A stretch of DNA of 7,619 bases. It comes from Acidobacteriota bacterium (GTDB lineage: Bacteria; Acidobacteriota; UBA890). Where the stretch lies: positions 1 to 7,619 of the forward strand of contig JADFNY010000180.1 of assembly GCA_022563115.1 (NCBI GenBank), given 5' to 3'. Below are positions 6,387-7,619 of this stretch, in pieces. Position 1 is the stretch's first letter, and every line of letters begins with the position of its first letter. The translations under genes and the position numbers were made by a program. Under the pieces are notes generated by a model. That model did not search any database, was not told where the DNA came from, and saw nothing but the letters and a program-made list of their open reading frames with translations.

Positions 6387-7253
6387 TCAGTGAAGCATCG
6401 AGCAGATGATGTAGTTGATGCCGATTTTGTAGGAGTTGTTGGCCTGCTCGACCGGAACATAACCGGTGTTGGAGAACTCCCAAGATTCACCGATGTCCTG
6501 GTTGTGGTTGACCACCGCCATCAAGCGCTTGCCGGGGTCGTTGTCCTCGTAAACGCCGTAGATCACAGGGTTCCCGTATCGGGAACGGTAGTATTGATTG
6601 AGGATGTCCTCGGAGGTGATCTGGAAGAAGCAATTGAAGATCGGGTGGGAGGTGTCGAGGATCTCGAACTGGGTGTTCGGGATGGCCTCGTTGATGATCC
6701 GGTGAAAGGCTTCGGTGTCGTCCGACTGCATGTCGTCGACCATGATGAAGCCACCCTTGAGCAGATAGTTGCGCAGGTTGAGGACTTCCTCATCGTTCCA
6801 GAGCCAGTAGCCTGGCTCGCTGATGTAGACGAACGGATAGTCGAAGATCTCCGGATCGGAAAACGAGTGGATGTTGCCGCCCCGGAAGTCGATCGTGATC
6901 GGCATGTTGGTGAGCTCCTCGAGCATCAATGTGAGGTTGTGCTCGGCGCGGGGGTAGTCGTGGTTCCAGCCCATGTCGAGCCCCCACTCGTAGCCGCCGC
7001 GCGACGTGTAGGCCTCGTCGAACCGCAGCCGCAGGAAGGTGAACTTGCCCTCCTGGGGCATGTTGTTGATCGGCAGGTCGGCGGTGGAATAGGGTGTGCC
7101 CCGGCGTCCGAAGCCGAAGCCGAAGCCGCCGCCGCCACGGCGGCGCTGCGGCGCCTCCTCGGCAACCGTCGGCGCCCACGATTCCGTCGCCACCGCGATG
7201 CCGATCAGCAACACACCGGTCGCCGTTATCGCCGCCAGCAGCTTGCGCTTCAT
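6387..7253 (-). CDS. DUF4159 family exported protein (288 aa)
   Basis: The N-terminus MKRKLLAAIT plus a hydrophobic stretch to about residue 22 is a Sec-type signal peptide, with cleavage likely between about 23 and 33. No lipobox cysteine is present, so a periplasmic protein is expected. After it comes a low-complexity Arg/Gly/Phe stretch (37-52). The DUF4159 domain covers about 68-287: FTFLRLRFDE (71-80), a Trp/Tyr-rich patch (YEWGLDMGWNHDYPRAE, 88-104), RGGNI (124-128), YPFVYISEPGYW (139-150), LRNYLLKGGFIMVDD (160-174), SHPIFNCFF (202-210), YGNPVIYG (226-233) and a strand LMAVVNHNQD (244-253). From memory this family is placed with glutamine-amidotransferase-like folds, and no function is established. 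Cysteines are C208 and C284, and neither sits in an obvious nucleophile elbow. The start overlaps the TPR stop by 4 bases. The MoxR gene follows after 36 bases, so the protein is probably the exported member of the MoxR-VWA assembly. Confidence 0.9.
   Translation of the reverse strand: MKRKLLAAITATGVLLIGIAVATESWAPTVAEEAPQRRRGGGGFGFGFGRRGTPYSTADLPINNMPQEGKFTFLRLRFDEAYTSRGGYEWGLDMGWNHDYPRAEHNLTLMLEELTNMPITIDFRGGNIHSFSDPEIFDYPFVYISEPGYWLWNDEEVLNLRNYLLKGGFIMVDDMQSDDTEAFHRIINEAIPNTQFEILDTSHPIFNCFFQITSEDILNQYYRSRYGNPVIYGVYEDNDPGKRLMAVVNHNQDIGESWEFSNTGYVPVEQANNSYKIGINYIICSMLH
7250..7253 (-). other. Translational-coupling junction TPR/DUF4159 (ATGA)
   Basis: ATGA on the minus strand combines the DUF4159 start (ATG, 7253-7251) with the TPR gene stop (TGA, 7252-7250). 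Confidence 0.8.
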
Positions 7254-7619
7254 GAGGCCTCCTCGCCGCCGATGATGGTCAGCAACAGCTCCTGTGCGGC
7301 GGGATACCCGGGGGCGATTTCCAGCGATCCGAGAATGCTGCGCCGCGCGGCGGCGAGGTCGCCGGCATCGAACTCGGCCTTGGCCTGCAAAAACAGCGCC
7401 TCCGCCATGTCGACCGGTGCCAACCCGACGACCGCCTTGCGCTCGCGGATCGCGAGCGAATGATCGCCGATCCTAGCGTAGAGATCGGCCAGCCTCTGAT
7501 GCATCGGGATCTCGAAGGGATAGATATGGACGACCCGATCGAGCGCCTCGGCGGCGGCTTCGCTGTCGCCGAGCGCTTCATATAGGGTCGAGAGTTCGAC
7601 GTTCGCCCGGTAGTGTTTC
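7250..7619 (-). CDS. TPR-repeat protein, C-terminal 122 residues (partial, start beyond right edge)
   Basis: The frame is open from the right edge to the TGA at 7252-7250. The ATG at 7504 is internal, because repeat sequence continues upstream of it. Three tetratricopeptide units are visible, counted from the first complete codon in the window: about 4-37 (LSTLYEALGD), 38-71 (RLADLYARIGD) and 72-106 (AKAEFDAGD). The LY and GD landmarks of the first two are exactly 34 residues apart, and the third is offset by one. Each ends in the usual pattern of Ala, hydrophobics and Pro. TPR arrays form superhelices that bind other proteins. No membrane helix is in the visible part. The main domain lies outside the window, so the protein could be a TPR-only scaffold or an enzyme or protease with a C-terminal TPR tail. 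The 4-base overlap with the DUF4159 gene suggests that the two products act together. Confidence 0.88.
   Translation of the reverse strand, partial: KHYRANVELSTLYEALGDSEAAAEALDRVVHIYPFEIPMHQRLADLYARIGDHSLAIRERKAVVGLAPVDMAEALFLQAKAEFDAGDLAAARRSILGSLEIAPGYPAAQELLLTIIGGEEAS
7258..7264 (-). promoter_or_regulatory. Ribosome binding site for the DUF4159 gene
   Basis: The minus strand reads GAGGAGG four bases before the ATG at 7253. It is a strong match inside the end of the TPR gene, slightly close to the start if the last GG is counted. It confirms this ATG and the resulting signal peptide. Confidence 0.65.

Noticed and set aside
6387..7253. DUF4159 protein as a lipoprotein
   Set aside because: There is no cysteine in the signal region. 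The only cysteines are at residues 208 and 284.
6366..7463. Plus-strand open frame of 365 codons opposite DUF4159 and the TPR gene
   Set aside because: It is antisense to a gene with a signal peptide, a strong ribosome binding site and family motifs. It has no domain of its own.

Overview
The window is a G+C-rich bacterial segment coding almost entirely on the minus strand, so genes are read from right to left. Six genes are packed head to tail: a TPR-repeat protein (cut by the right edge), a DUF4159 protein with a signal peptide, a MoxR-family AAA+ ATPase, a short DUF58 protein, a BatA-type membrane-anchored VWA protein, and a large DUF4175-type membrane protein (cut by the left edge). Two junctions overlap (4 bases between TPR and DUF4159, 1 base between DUF58 and BatA). 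The other gaps are 36, 76 and 45 bases. I see no promoter, terminator, RNA gene, mobile element or CRISPR array, so this looks like the middle of one operon that continues past both edges.

Layout on the minus strand: 7619-7250 TPR protein C-terminus; 7253-6387 DUF4159; 6350-5214 MoxR; 5137-4217 DUF58; 4217-2097 BatA-type protein; 2051-1 DUF4175-type protein. The last starts at GTG, runs 683 codons without a stop and leaves the window. No stretch over 300 bases lacks a gene. Long plus-strand open frames lie opposite these genes but are best explained as high-GC shadows.

How the genes may work together: MoxR ATPases are known to pair with VWA/MIDAS proteins. Here the ATPase and the soluble DUF58 protein should be cytoplasmic. 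The BatA-type and DUF4175-type proteins should sit in the inner membrane with large domains outside, and the DUF4159 protein should be exported. The set therefore reads as a trans-envelope MoxR-VWA assembly of unknown substrate. The BatA-type protein carries a cysteine-free GATase-like region whose landmarks match those of the DUF4159 protein in the same order, suggesting the operon holds two divergent copies of one fold.

The organism is probably a Gram-negative bacterium. From memory, this DUF4159/MoxR/DUF58/BatA/DUF4175 combination is typical of groups such as Acidobacteriota, Gemmatimonadota and relatives, but the window has no marker that settles the phylum. The cluster type is not new as a gene set. 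Its biochemical role is, to my knowledge, largely undescribed.
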